Below are positions 8,417-16,803 of a stretch of DNA of 64,000 nucleotides, piece by piece. Position 1 is the first letter of the stretch. Each line of letters begins with the position of its first letter. The position numbers and the translations under genes are program-made. Below the pieces are notes generated by a model. The model did no database searches. It was not told the DNA's origin and saw only the letters and a list, made by a program, of their open reading frames with translations. Location: assembly GCF_040182365.1 (NCBI RefSeq), contig NZ_CP144460.1, forward strand, positions 3,534,001 through 3,598,000, written 5' to 3'. This stretch comes from Xanthomonas sp. 10-10. GTDB lineage: Bacteria; Pseudomonadota; Gammaproteobacteria; Xanthomonadales; Xanthomonadaceae.

Positions 8417-9787
8417 ATGCCCACCGATACCGCCCTGCCCGCCGCACCCCTGCACGACACGCACCCACCGTCGATCCTGGCAGCGCCGTATCGCGCCGCC
8501 ACGCTCGGCATGGTGGCGCTGGTGTCGCTCAATGCCTTCGAGTCGCTGGCCGTTGCCGCCGCCATGCCCACCGTGGCGCGCGAGTTGAACGGCTTGCCGC
8601 TGTACGCGCTGGCATTCGGCGGCACCCTGGCCACCAGCGTGGTCGGCATGACCGCTGCCGGGCGCTGGAGCGACAGTCGCGGCCCCGGCGGCGCGCTGGG
8701 CGTGGGGCTGCTGTGTTTTGTGATCGGGCTGTTGATCGCCGGCCTGGCGCCGAGCATGCCCGCGCTGATCGCCGGGCGCCTGCTGCAGGGGCTGGGCGCC
8801 GGCGCGTATTCGGTGGCGTTGTACGTGATTGTCGGGCGGCTGTATCCGGAAGCGTTGCGGCCACGTGTGTTTGCCGCGTTTTCCGCAGGCTGGGTGGTGC
8901 CGTCGTTGATCGGGCCGAGCATCAGCGGGCTGATCGTTCAGCACGTGGGCTGGCGCTGGGTGTTTCTGTCGGTACCGCTGCTGGCGATCCCGGCCGGGCT
9001 GATGCTGTGGCCGGCCTTGCGCGGGCGGAGCTGGACCAACGCAGATCCCGCCGAGCCGGCTGCGTCGCTGGGCTGGGCGATCGGCGCAGCATTGGGCGTA
9101 CTGGGCGTGTATCTGGGCGGTCAACTGCACGGCACCACTGCGCTGGGCGCGATGCTGCCGCCGCTGCTGCTGACGGTGTATTGCGCGTGGCAGCTGTTGC
9201 CGGCCGGCACCTTGCAGCTGGCACGCGGGCTACCCAGCGTGATCGCGCTGCGTGGCATCGCGGCGGCGGCGTTCTTCGGCTTCGAGGCGTTTCTGCCATT
9301 GCTGCTGTCGCGCGAACGCGGGCTCACGCCGCTGCTGGCGGGCGTGGCACTGAGCGTGGGCGCGCTCGGCTGGTTCAGCGGCTCGTGGTACCAGGGCCAT
9401 AGCCGCGCCGGTTGGTCGCGACCGCGCCTGCTCAAGACCGGCGCGCTGCTGATGACACTGGGCATCGTGATCGGCGCAGGCGCGGTGTGGCCGGCGATTC
9501 CGGTGCCGGTCGCAGTCGCCGGCTGGGCACTGACCGGCCTGGGCATGGGCTTGCTGTATCCCAGCCTGTCGGTGCTGACGCTGGCCTTGTCGCCACCGGA
9601 GCAGCAGGGCGCCAACAGCTCTGCGATGCAGCTGAGCGAAGCGATTGCCGTCGCCGGCATGCTGGCGCTGGCCGGCGCGCTGTTTGCTGCGCTCCTGGCG
9701 TCGGCACCGGTGGCGGCCTACCTGAGCGTGTTCGCGCTGGCCTGGCTGTTGGCGGTGGCAGGCTTTTTTGTGGCGCGGCGGGTGTAG
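8417..9787 (+). CDS. MFS transporter, probable SoxR-controlled drug efflux
   Basis: An integral inner-membrane protein of about 456 residues with some 14 hydrophobic segments of the major facilitator superfamily. Visible MFS features are 'GRWSDSRGPGGALGVGLL' after TM2 (motif A-like) and 'AGRLLQGLGAGAYSVALYVIVGRLYP' around TM4-5 (motif B/C-like). I prefer ATG 8417, with GGA upstream; ATG 8387 would add ten residues. The divergent soxR and the SoxR box just upstream imply induction by redox-active drugs, and so a probable role in exporting such compounds (for example phenazines, quinones or plant-derived redox cyclers). Substrate is inference. Confidence 0.85.
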   Translation: MPTDTALPAAPLHDTHPPSILAAPYRAATLGMVALVSLNAFESLAVAAAMPTVARELNGLPLYALAFGGTLATSVVGMTAAGRWSDSRGPGGALGVGLLCFVIGLLIAGLAPSMPALIAGRLLQGLGAGAYSVALYVIVGRLYPEALRPRVFAAFSAGWVVPSLIGPSISGLIVQHVGWRWVFLSVPLLAIPAGLMLWPALRGRSWTNADPAEPAASLGWAIGAALGVLGVYLGGQLHGTTALGAMLPPLLLTVYCAWQLLPAGTLQLARGLPSVIALRGIAAAAFFGFEAFLPLLLSRERGLTPLLAGVALSVGALGWFSGSWYQGHSRAGWSRPRLLKTGALLMTLGIVIGAGAVWPAIPVPVAVAGWALTGLGMGLLYPSLSVLTLALSPPEQQGANSSAMQLSEAIAVAGMLALAGALFAALLASAPVAAYLSVFALAWLLAVAGFFVARRV

Positions 9788-10255
9788 CGACTGCTGCGCG
9801 GCGATCGCACGGCGTCGGGGCGCCGCGCCATCCCGATACGGCGCGCCGCCTCGGTTCGGCACGGATGTGGCTTGCACTGTGCCGATGCAGTGCAGACGAT
9901 CACGCCTGCCGACCGCACTTGCGGCGACATCGTGACGCAGAGCGTTCCCAGGACTTTGCCGATCCTGTCCGGATCGCCGAGCAAGCTGCATCTGCTTGCC
10001 CTGCGCGGAAGGGTGGTCATTTTTTCGCCACCCACCTTGACAGCGTTACGGGCCGGGGCCTGCGCGCAGTTGTCCACAGCCTTGTGCAAGTTCCATCCAC
10101 AGGGGGTGTGGAAAACCTGCGCTGCATCACGCGGCCCGCAGGGCTTGCGCGCAACTGCGACGTATGCGAAGCAAACGCCGCAGTCGCACGCAAGCCGTGA
10201 TGCTGATCGTCGCTACGACCACCTCGCCGGTCTGCAACGCCCCGATGCCTTGTGC
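9788..10255. other. Intergenic region with DnaA-box-like cluster
   Basis: 468 bases between convergent genes with no supportable gene. At 10070-10115 three 9-mers resembling the DnaA box (TTATCCACA) lie within 46 bases: TTGTCCACA at 10070-10078 (one mismatch), CCATCCACA at 10093-10101 (two mismatches) and TGTGGAAAA at 10107-10115 (reverse of TTTTCCACA, one mismatch). The rest shows no clear terminator for either gene. Confidence 0.4.
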
Positions 10256-11422
10256 TCAGTCCACGATCACATGCGGCACGAAGCGCGAGGTGTCGCGGGT
10301 GATCGGGCCATCGTCGTCGCGCATGCCCAATCCGGCGGGGCGATCGGCGACCACCCAACTGCCCACCAGCGCATGGCGGCCATCGAAGACCGGCAGCGGA
10401 TGATGCGCCTGCAGGATCGCCGGGCCGTCCACGTAAGGCCCGTCGGTGTGTGCGGCCTCGCCTTGCGCAGTGACCAGCGCGATGTTGGCGCCCTCGCGCG
10501 ACAGCAGCGGCTTGCGCACCCAACCGGCACCAGGTGCTTCACCGGCGTGCGCAAACCTGGCTGCCAGCAGATTGGGATGGCCTTGATGGCGCTCCCACAG
10601 CAGCGGCAGGATGCCCTTGTTGCTCAACACCGATTTCCATGCCGGTTCGATCAGGCGCACGCGGTTGGCGATCAACGCCGGGCCGAAGCGCTCTTCCATC
10701 ATGAATTCCAGCGGATACAGCTTGAACAGGGTCTGGATCACGCGGTCCTGGTCATCGGTGAACCAGCCTTCGGCGCTCAGGCCGATGTCCTGGATGGCGA
10801 CTTCCTCGGTCGCGATGCCGACCTGGTGCGCGCAATCGCGCAGATAGCGCACGGTGGCGCGATCTTCCAGCGAGTCGCGCACCGCCGAAAAATGCATCTG
10901 CGCACCCAGCGCGCCATCCACTGCCAGCGCGCCCAATGTTTCGCACAACAGATCCTGGATCAGGTTGTACTGGTCGGTGCCCGCCGGCAGCACGCCGGCG
11001 GCGATCTGCTGCTCCAGCCACAACCACTGGAAATACGCAGCCTCATACAGCGAGGTGGGCGTGTCGTAATTGAGCTCGTACAACTTGGCAGGGCCGTTGC
11101 CGGAGTACGCCAGATCCATGCGGCCATACAGGTGCGGGTCGCGGTTCTTCCAGGAGCTGGCGATCCAGTCCCAGTAAAACGGCGGGATGGCCAGCTTGCT
11201 CAGCAGCGCCTCGGAGCCGACCACCTCGTCCACCAGCTGCATCGCCATGTCGTGCAGGTCTTGGGTAGGCGCTTCGATGTCGTCTTCGATCTGCCGCAAC
11301 GAAAACGCGTAATACGCGCGCTCGTCCCAATACGGCTCGCCGTCGATGGTGTGGAAATGGAAGCCGAGCGACTCGGCCTGCGCGCGCCAATCCGGGCGTT
11401 CGGCACTTGCGATGCGTTGCAT
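10256..11422 (-). CDS. Glutathionylspermidine synthase-like ATP-grasp protein (YjfC type)
   Basis: 388 residues, ATG at 11422 one base after the preceding stop (TGACATG), so translation is probably coupled. The sequence ('HFHTIDGEPYWDERAYYAFS', 'YGRMDLAYSGNGPAKLYELNYDTPTSLYEAAYFQW', 'IEPAWKSVLSNKGILPLLWE', 'WVRKPLLSREGANI', 'GPYVDGPAILQAHHPLP', 'GSWVVADRPAGLGMRDDDGPIT') is the synthetase-like C-terminal ATP-grasp domain of glutathionylspermidine synthase without the amidase domain. Family members are predicted to ligate a carboxylate to an amine or peptide using ATP; the in vivo substrate of the stand-alone form is not established. It is the last gene of the PspA-containing operon, as in E. 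coli yjfC/ygiC. Confidence 0.88.
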   Translation of the reverse strand: MQRIASAERPDWRAQAESLGFHFHTIDGEPYWDERAYYAFSLRQIEDDIEAPTQDLHDMAMQLVDEVVGSEALLSKLAIPPFYWDWIASSWKNRDPHLYGRMDLAYSGNGPAKLYELNYDTPTSLYEAAYFQWLWLEQQIAAGVLPAGTDQYNLIQDLLCETLGALAVDGALGAQMHFSAVRDSLEDRATVRYLRDCAHQVGIATEEVAIQDIGLSAEGWFTDDQDRVIQTLFKLYPLEFMMEERFGPALIANRVRLIEPAWKSVLSNKGILPLLWERHQGHPNLLAARFAHAGEAPGAGWVRKPLLSREGANIALVTAQGEAAHTDGPYVDGPAILQAHHPLPVFDGRHALVGSWVVADRPAGLGMRDDDGPITRDTSRFVPHVIVD

Positions 11423-11423
11423 G

Positions 11424-11999
11424 TCAGCCGCCGAACCCGGAGCTGCGCCCGCCGCTGCCGAACGAGCTGCGTGCCGCCGCGCTGGAGCCGAAGCCCGAGC
11501 GCGACACGGTGATCGCACGCGACGGCATGTCGATCGCGCCACTGCGCCCGCGCACGGTGCCGATGCGGTTGCTGGCCAGATCGCCATTGGGCTTGTAATA
11601 GCCGCCGCTGCGGTAATCGCGGTACAGCGGAATCGAGCCGCCATAGCGATAGCCACCACCACCGCTCATGTTGCCCAGCGCGTAGCCCAGCAGGAACCCG
11701 CCCATCGGCGGGATCCAGCTCTGCTGGCCCTGCGCGGTCTGCACCGCCGTGCAACTGCCGAACTGCTCGTCGCACTCGTAGCGCGTATTGAAGCGCGGCG
11801 CGGCCTGCTGGTGCTTGGTCACCGCCTCGTCATAGGCCTTGAGGCATTGCTGGATGTCGTTCTGTTCCTGCTTGACCTGGTAGCAGTCGGAAGCCGACTG
11901 CAGCACCACGCCGGTTTCCGGCTCCGAGCCGCAGCCGGTGACCAGCGCGGCGGGCAGTGCCGCCATCAGGGTGAGCTTGAGATTGCGTGATCGCTTCAT
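11424..11999 (-). CDS. DUF1190 lipoprotein (YjfM/YgiB type)
   Basis: 191 residues. The start MKRSRNLKLTLMAALPAALVTGC gives a lipoprotein signal with lipobox LVTG|C, so the mature protein is lipid-anchored at C23. The following region has conserved cysteines ('SDCYQ', 'QQCLKAYDEAV', 'RYECDEQFGSC') and ends in a low-complexity Gly/Ser/Tyr/Arg tail ('GGGGYRYGGS...', 'GSGGRSSGFGG'), as in DUF1190 proteins. Function unknown. Genes of this family are nearly always followed by an ATP-grasp glutathionylspermidine-synthase homologue, as here, which suggests the tail or an associated molecule is the substrate. That link is inference. Confidence 0.85.
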   Translation of the reverse strand: MKRSRNLKLTLMAALPAALVTGCGSEPETGVVLQSASDCYQVKQEQNDIQQCLKAYDEAVTKHQQAAPRFNTRYECDEQFGSCTAVQTAQGQQSWIPPMGGFLLGYALGNMSGGGGYRYGGSIPLYRDYRSGGYYKPNGDLASNRIGTVRGRSGAIDMPSRAITVSRSGFGSSAAARSSFGSGGRSSGFGG

Positions 12000-12012
12000 G
12001 GCGCAGCCTCCG

Positions 12013-12417
12013 TTACGGCGTAATCGCCGCGGCGTTGATCAGGCCGACGGCGATCGACACGCCGGCAGAAAAGATGCCGGCGGCGGTGACGTTGTCGGTG
12101 ATCTGCCGCGAAATACGCCCGGCCACCAGGTTGGCAAGCAGATACGCCACCACCTGGATGCCACAGGCGACCACGCCCCAGATCAAGGCATCGATCAGGC
12201 TCACCGAATGGGTGATGGCCGAATGCAGCGGCAGCGCCACGCCGATCAGGTTGCCGGCCAGCGCGGTGGCGGCGGCCACGTTGCCCTGCCGCAGCAAGGT
12301 GAAATCCTTGTGCGGGGTGACCAGGGTCACCAGCACCACCGAGACGATCAACACGCCCAGGCCGGTGCCGAAGTAGGAAAGAAACGCGAGAAAACTCTGC
12401 AGATTGATCGGATTCAT
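12013..12417 (-). CDS. DUF350 membrane protein (YjfL type)
   Basis: 134 residues starting MNPINLQSFLAFLSYFGTG at ATG 12417. Four hydrophobic segments are visible (about residues 8-32, 47-70, 75-98 and 108-132), consistent with a small inner-membrane protein made of two DUF350 repeats: 'AATALAGNLIGVALPLHSAI' and 'TAAGIFSAGVSIAVGLINA' show the duplicated pattern. Function is unknown. It sits between the DUF2491 and DUF1190 genes with short gaps, as yjfL does in the E. coli yjf operon. Confidence 0.87.
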   Translation of the reverse strand: MNPINLQSFLAFLSYFGTGLGVLIVSVVLVTLVTPHKDFTLLRQGNVAAATALAGNLIGVALPLHSAITHSVSLIDALIWGVVACGIQVVAYLLANLVAGRISRQITDNVTAAGIFSAGVSIAVGLINAAAITP

Positions 12418-12451
12418 GACAGGACCGGTTGGGTGAAGGGCGAGCACGCGC

Positions 12452-13123
12452 TCAGGTGATGTCCAGATCGGCGACGGTAACGTCGATACCGACCGCGTAG
12501 GTGACGCAGAATTCGTTGGGGCCGGAATCCTCGCCGGTGACCAGCAAAAATTCTTCGCGCTGCAGCTCTGGTACATCGCGGCTGTAGAGCATGGCGTAAT
12601 GGGTCAGGTCGCCATCGCGGCGCGGCGGCTGGTAGCGGTACAGCACCTCGTCGTAGGCGATTGGCGGGATGCGCGCACTGTCGTCGGTGGACTGGGTGGC
12701 GCGTTCCCAGCGCTTGCCGGCGTACTCGATCTGCGCCGCGCCCAGGTGCGGGTGCTGCATCACGAACTCCTGGAACGCCTGCTTGCTCGGCGGGTTCACC
12801 GTCTCGCAGTACACGAACGCCTTCATCGCCTCCAGATCGCCGCCCACGGTCGTGACCTGCAGGAACGCATCGTCATCCAGATAGAACCGGTGCAGCGAAT
12901 AGCCATCGCCCAGGTTGACGTGGCCATAGCACGGGATGCCCTGATTGCCACCCGGCAACTCGGCGGTCATGGCCTCCGGCGCCATGCGGTACAGCGTGGT
13001 ATCGATGGCGACCTGGCCGCCCACACGCAGGCCCAGCGGCAGTGCGTGCCCGATGGCGCCGGTGCCAGAGCTTGGCAGCGGCGGCGGTTGCGGTTGGCCG
13101 AACAACTTGCTGAAGAAACTCAT
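12452..13123 (-). CDS. DUF2491 family protein (YjfK type)
   Basis: 223 residues from ATG 13123 (MSFFSKLFGQPQPPPLPSSG), two bases after the channel gene stop. Predicted soluble, no signal peptide; a proline-rich N-terminal linker is followed by an alpha/beta domain with 'LPLGLRVGGQVAIDTTLYRM', 'CYGHVNLGDGYSLHRFYLDDDAFLQV' and 'YDEVLYRYQPPRRDGDLTHYAMLYSRDV'. These match the DUF2491/YjfK family. Biochemical function unknown. Its position between PspA, the channel and DUF350 supports a shared membrane-associated pathway. Translational coupling to the channel gene is likely. Confidence 0.85.
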   Translation of the reverse strand: MSFFSKLFGQPQPPPLPSSGTGAIGHALPLGLRVGGQVAIDTTLYRMAPEAMTAELPGGNQGIPCYGHVNLGDGYSLHRFYLDDDAFLQVTTVGGDLEAMKAFVYCETVNPPSKQAFQEFVMQHPHLGAAQIEYAGKRWERATQSTDDSARIPPIAYDEVLYRYQPPRRDGDLTHYAMLYSRDVPELQREEFLLVTGEDSGPNEFCVTYAVGIDVTVADLDIT

Positions 13124-13125
13124 CG

Positions 13126-14208
13126 TCAGACACCTCGTGGCGATGCAGGAATGGGGGCAGTGGCCGCGCGCAGTGCCTGCCACGCAATTGCGTGCGCAGG
13201 TACGCGCTGATCGGCCAGGTAATACAGCATGGCACCACCGGCGACAGTGGTGCGTGCTGGCGGATTCAAGCGCAACGCGCCATCGGGCGCTCGCACGCCC
13301 AGCAGCAAGGCGCCGCGCTGGCTGAAATCGGCGGCGAGCCGGCTGTAATCCAGCGCATCGATCTCCGCTGGCACGGCAACACTGAACTGGGTGGGGCCAT
13401 CGTCCACCGACAACAACTCGGCGGTGATGGCGGCGCTGCCCGGGTCCTGTGCGGCACGCGCCAGGATTTCGGCGGTCATCGGCCGCGTGCACTCGATGGC
13501 CGGGTAATGATGGTTGACCAGCCGCGCGGCGCTGGCCGAGTCGAAATGCGCCACCACATGCGCGCGCGGCGCATGCGCCATCAACGCGAACACTGCCGCC
13601 AGGGTCTGGTCGTCGGACGGCGGGTTGACGATCACCCGCGCCGCGCCTGCGATGCCGGCGCGCAGGTACACCTCGGTATGCGTGTACGACTCGGCCGCGA
13701 CAAAGCGCATGTGGTCGGGCATCGGATTTTCAGCGACGCCTTCGGCGATCAGCACCACGCCTTCGTCGTCGGTGGCGGTGTCAGATAGCAGCAGCTCCAG
13801 CAAGCGTGCCGAGGCTGCGCCCTGCCAGCCGATCAGAATGGTATGCCCGCTCAAATCGGCGTAGGCCATCTTGCCCATGTAATGGCGCCTCCAGAACGTG
13901 ATGAGTACGCCGCTGGTTTTGGCCAGCACCGTGGCGAACAAGGCCACCGCGCCCGGCATCAACACGAACGCGGCGATATAGCGCCCTGCCACCGAGCCCG
14001 GCGACAGGTCGCCATAGCCGATGGTGGTGGCGGTGGTCATGTAGTAATACGGAAACGCGTCCAGGCCGACGAGCTTGTGCTCGCCGGCCAGCCACAGCAA
14101 CACCCAGCTCAGGCCCATGTGGGCCAGCAACGCCAGCGCCACCATGCCCCAACTGACGCGGCGCACGTGGCGCCGCAAGACCCGGAACAGTTTTCCGACG
14201 ATGATCAT
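13126..14208 (-). CDS. K+ channel-like protein with TrkA-N (RCK) domain
   Basis: 360 residues. Two transmembrane helices (about 20-41 and 74-98) flank a pore loop with the potassium selectivity signature TTIGYGD (residues 61-67). The cytoplasmic part (about 115-360) starts with a Rossmann-type nucleotide-binding segment ('DLSGHTILIGWQGAASARLLELLLSD') as in RCK/TrkA-N regulatory domains of ligand-gated K+ channels. Such channels tetramerise and are gated by a nucleotide or ion. The gene is 28 bases downstream of the PspA gene and ends 2 bases before the DUF2491 gene. The insertion of a channel in this otherwise yjf-like operon suggests that ion flux is part of its response. Confidence 0.88.
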   Translation of the reverse strand: MIIVGKLFRVLRRHVRRVSWGMVALALLAHMGLSWVLLWLAGEHKLVGLDAFPYYYMTTATTIGYGDLSPGSVAGRYIAAFVLMPGAVALFATVLAKTSGVLITFWRRHYMGKMAYADLSGHTILIGWQGAASARLLELLLSDTATDDEGVVLIAEGVAENPMPDHMRFVAAESYTHTEVYLRAGIAGAARVIVNPPSDDQTLAAVFALMAHAPRAHVVAHFDSASAARLVNHHYPAIECTRPMTAEILARAAQDPGSAAITAELLSVDDGPTQFSVAVPAEIDALDYSRLAADFSQRGALLLGVRAPDGALRLNPPARTTVAGGAMLYYLADQRVPAHAIAWQALRAATAPIPASPRGV

Positions 14209-14236
14209 GGCGCGTCCTGTGCCGTGGCGTTGCGGA

Positions 14237-15007
14237 TCAGCTGTCGCTGCGCGGAACCTGCTGCACGTCGCGCACCTGGCCGATCAGCGGCGCGCTGCCG
14301 CTGGCGGTGTCGTGGCCGAGCTGGGCCGGCTTTTTGAAGCGTGCCAGCACCGCGGCGGCGTTGGATTCGCCTTCCATCAGGCCAGCCGCTGCCAGGCGCC
14401 GATTCAGATCGCCATCGCCGGTGGACGATTCCAGCTCTTCGGCCGATTCGATGCGCGCGGAGGTTTCGGCCTGACGCGCCTTGATCCGCTCCAGCGATTC
14501 CAGCGCCGAGCCCATCTTGCTGCTGGCACCGGAATGGCGCGCGGCAATGGCGGCCTGCGCCTTCTGCACCGCGTCGGTGGCCTTGACGGTGTCGATCTGC
14601 TGGCGCATGCCGCGCAGCTGGTTCTCGGTCTTCTGGATGGTGGCCTTGAGCGTCACCACCGATTGGTCCAGCGACGTCTTGGAGGCCTTGTCGCCGGCGT
14701 CTTCGCTTTCCAGCGCGGCCAGCTTGACCGCCACGTCGTGCGCCAGCGCCTCGTCGTTCTTGGCCAGCGCACCTTCGATATAGCGCGTGTACTCGGCCAT
14801 CTTGCCGGCACGCGCATCGATTTTCTGCTGGGCGAGCTTGCTTTGCGCCATCAGTTTGGTCAGCTCTTCGCGCGAGCGCGTGAGCTGGGCGCCGGCATCG
14901 CGCATTTCCTGGTCCAGGATGCGCAGCGCATTGGCGTCGACCGCCTTCTGGCCGGTTTCGTGTGCAGTGCCACGCAGCAGCGTGATCAGCTTTGAAAAGA
15001 TACTCAT
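14237..15007 (-). CDS. PspA/IM30 family protein (YjfJ type)
   Basis: 256 residues starting MSIFSKLITLLRGTAHETGQ, with the amphipathic N-terminal helix and the long continuous coiled coil (about residues 25-190, for example 'ALRILDQEMRDAGAQLTRSREELTKLMAQSKLAQ') typical of PspA/Vipp1 ESCRT-III-like proteins. These bind stored-curvature-stressed inner membrane and polymerise to maintain its integrity. The C-terminal region (about 200-256) is a poorly conserved linker. It is not next to pspF or pspBC; its neighbours are the DUF2170, channel, DUF2491, DUF350, DUF1190 and ATP-grasp genes, so it belongs to the YjfJ branch. Probably cytoplasmic, peripheral to the inner membrane. Confidence 0.9.
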   Translation of the reverse strand: MSIFSKLITLLRGTAHETGQKAVDANALRILDQEMRDAGAQLTRSREELTKLMAQSKLAQQKIDARAGKMAEYTRYIEGALAKNDEALAHDVAVKLAALESEDAGDKASKTSLDQSVVTLKATIQKTENQLRGMRQQIDTVKATDAVQKAQAAIAARHSGASSKMGSALESLERIKARQAETSARIESAEELESSTGDGDLNRRLAAAGLMEGESNAAAVLARFKKPAQLGHDTASGSAPLIGQVRDVQQVPRSDS

Positions 15008-15019
15008 GACAACACGCCT

Positions 15020-15436
15020 TTAGGAAAAGAACGGCTTGAGAGATTCGGCGGCATCCAGCGTATTGGCCGCCAGGGTCTGGATTTCCTCGTCGATCTGGTC
15101 GAGCGTGGACGAGGCCGACAGCTCGCCGAAGACCACATAGCTGTCCTTGCCGTCGACCTGCACCAGACCCAGGTTGGATAACGGATTGAGCGGATTGAGC
15201 CGCAGGCAGGCGTCGTTGAAGGCCGCGCGATCGCTGACCTGGTCGGCGTTGGCCAGCAGGGTGGAAACGAATACCTGCGAGCCGGAGGCAGCGACCTGGA
15301 TCTGCATGTCGCCGTGGTCGGCCAGGGTGAGGTTGATGGCCGGTTCCAGCCCGTCGATCAGCTCGACCTCGATCGGCTGGTCGCGGTAGCGCTCGGCCAG
15401 CAGGCCGTGCAATTCGACAGTGGTGTACTGCGTCAT
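15020..15436 (-). CDS. DUF2170 family protein (YjfI type)
   Basis: 138 residues from ATG 15436 (MTQYTTVELHGLLAERY), with AGGACA upstream as ribosome binding site. Small acidic soluble protein; 'ACLRLNPLNPLSNLGLVQVDGKDSYVVFGELSA' is the conserved DUF2170 segment. The fold resembles the type III secretion chaperone/YbjN-like class, so a chaperone or adaptor role for the PspA protein encoded 12 bases downstream is plausible but unproven. First gene of the seven-gene operon; its promoter should lie in 15437-15547. Confidence 0.85.
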   Translation of the reverse strand: MTQYTTVELHGLLAERYRDQPIEVELIDGLEPAINLTLADHGDMQIQVAASGSQVFVSTLLANADQVSDRAAFNDACLRLNPLNPLSNLGLVQVDGKDSYVVFGELSASSTLDQIDEEIQTLAANTLDAAESLKPFFS

Positions 15437-15547
15437 GGGATGTCCTGTCCTTCGGTCATGGGGCGATGTGATGCAGCAAGCGTCGTGCAATGGGCGGACA
15501 TACTACAGACTGTCTGCGACCGGCAGAAAGGGCCGGAAGTCAGCGGG

Positions 15548-16003
15548 TCAGGCAAGCTGCAGGCGGAAGTAGACCACCCGTTCAGTTGGCTCGAAACCGC
15601 ACGACGCATGCGCGGCCTGGGCATTGCCGTCTTCCAGCTGCGCATCGGAGGCCAGCTCTGCACAGCCCTGATCCCGGGTCCATTCGGCCGCCGCGGCCAC
15701 CAGCGCACGACCAAGCCCGCGGCCGCGCCAGGCCGGCACCACGTACCACCCTTCCAGAAAGCCCACCGGCGTGCTGTCGGTGCCATTGACGTAGTCGTGG
15801 CGCACCGACACCTCGGCAAACCCCAGCGCCGCATCCGCGTCGTCCACTACCACCAGGTGGCTGGTCGCTGATTGCGCCAGCGCGGCCTGCAGGTCGTCGA
15901 GGCCATCGTCGGCATCCGGCCACAACGCCAGGCGCAAGGCCAGCAAAGCCTGTGCATCGGCAGCGACCGCCGCGCGCACCCGCCACCCGGCCTGCGCGCT
16001 CAT
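15548..16003 (-). CDS. AAC(6')-like aminoglycoside/GNAT N-acetyltransferase
   Basis: 151 residues, ATG at 16003 overlapping the pdxH stop by four bases (ATGA). The single GNAT domain includes '[11 protein letters not shown]', '[16 protein letters not shown]', '[38 protein letters not shown]' (acetyl-CoA-binding motif A with R/Q-x-x-G-x-G/A) and '[31 protein letters not shown]'. This pattern, particularly '[10 protein letters not shown]' and the C-terminal '[12 protein letters not shown]', closely resembles aminoglycoside 6'-N-acetyltransferases such as the chromosomal enzymes of Stenotrophomonas. Whether it confers measurable resistance cannot be read from sequence; a housekeeping small-amine substrate is possible. 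Confidence 0.82.
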   Translation of the reverse strand: MSAQAGWRVRAAVAADAQALLALRLALWPDADDGLDDLQAALAQSATSHLVVVDDADAALGFAEVSVRHDYVNGTDSTPVGFLEGWYVVPAWRGRGLGRALVAAAAEWTRDQGCAELASDAQLEDGNAQAAHASCGFEPTERVVYFRLQLA

Positions 16004-16599
16004 GGGTACAGCATCCGCTTGGTCCAATGGCTCGCCGCATCGGCCTCGTACCGCCAGCGCTCGTGCAGCCGGAACTTGGCCCCATACCAGAACTCGAACG
16101 CTTGCGGCACCACCCGGAAGCCGCCCCAGCCGTCCGGACGTGGCACCTCGCGGCCGTCGAAGGTGGCTTCGACCTTGGCGATCGCCGCATCGAACTCGGC
16201 GCGCGAGCCCAGCGTCTGCGATTGCAGCGACGCCCACGCGCCGATCTGGCTCATGCGCGGGCGCGAGGCGAAATACGCATCCGATTCGTCCGCGCCGACC
16301 AGTTGCACGCCACCTTCGATACGCACCTGGATGCCGGCTTCGCGCAGGCTGCGCCACAAGAACAGCAGCGCCGCCTGCGGATGGGTCTGCAGATCGCGGC
16401 CCTTCGCGCTGTCCAGATGCGTGTAGAACACGAATCCGCGCGCATCGAAGGCCTTGAGCAGCACGGTGCGCGCGCTCGGCCGCCCATCCACGTTGGCGGT
16501 GGCCACGGTCATTGCGCTGGCTTCCAGCTCCGCGCCGTTCTGCGCCTCGGCATACAACGCGGTAAAGGTGGCAAGCGCTTCTGCGTATAGATCGGGCAT
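16000..16599 (-). CDS. pdxH: Pyridoxamine 5'-phosphate oxidase
   Basis: 199 residues from ATG 16599 ([20 protein letters not shown]). FMN-dependent cytosolic enzyme that oxidises pyridoxine and pyridoxamine 5'-phosphate to pyridoxal phosphate. Family segments are '[43 protein letters not shown]' (FMN binding), '[17 protein letters not shown]' and the C-terminal '[15 protein letters not shown]', followed by 'WTKRMLYP', which contains the conserved R-L/M-x-P end. Length fits the family (about 200). Upstream in-frame ATGs at 16659 and 16641 exist but give an atypical N-terminus. Translation is probably coupled to the downstream acetyltransferase. Confidence 0.96.
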   Translation of the reverse strand: MPDLYAEALATFTALYAEAQNGAELEASAMTVATANVDGRPSARTVLLKAFDARGFVFYTHLDSAKGRDLQTHPQAALLFLWRSLREAGIQVRIEGGVQLVGADESDAYFASRPRMSQIGAWASLQSQTLGSRAEFDAAIAKVEATFDGREVPRPDGWGGFRVVPQAFEFWYGAKFRLHERWRYEADAASHWTKRMLYP

Positions 16600-16803
16600 G
16601 ACGGTAGGTGGCAGCAGGACAAGCCCCCATTGTGGGCGCATCGCACGCGCTTGTCGCATGGCCCGGCGGTCGCACCCGGCCGCATGCGCATCGTCATCGG
16701 CGCAAATTGCGCCAACCGGCCGGCGCGTGCGGGCCGCACCGATGTCGAGCTGCCTCGCGCGCCCGGTACGCGAGTGCGAAGGCGAATGCTACGATCCCTG
16801 CGC

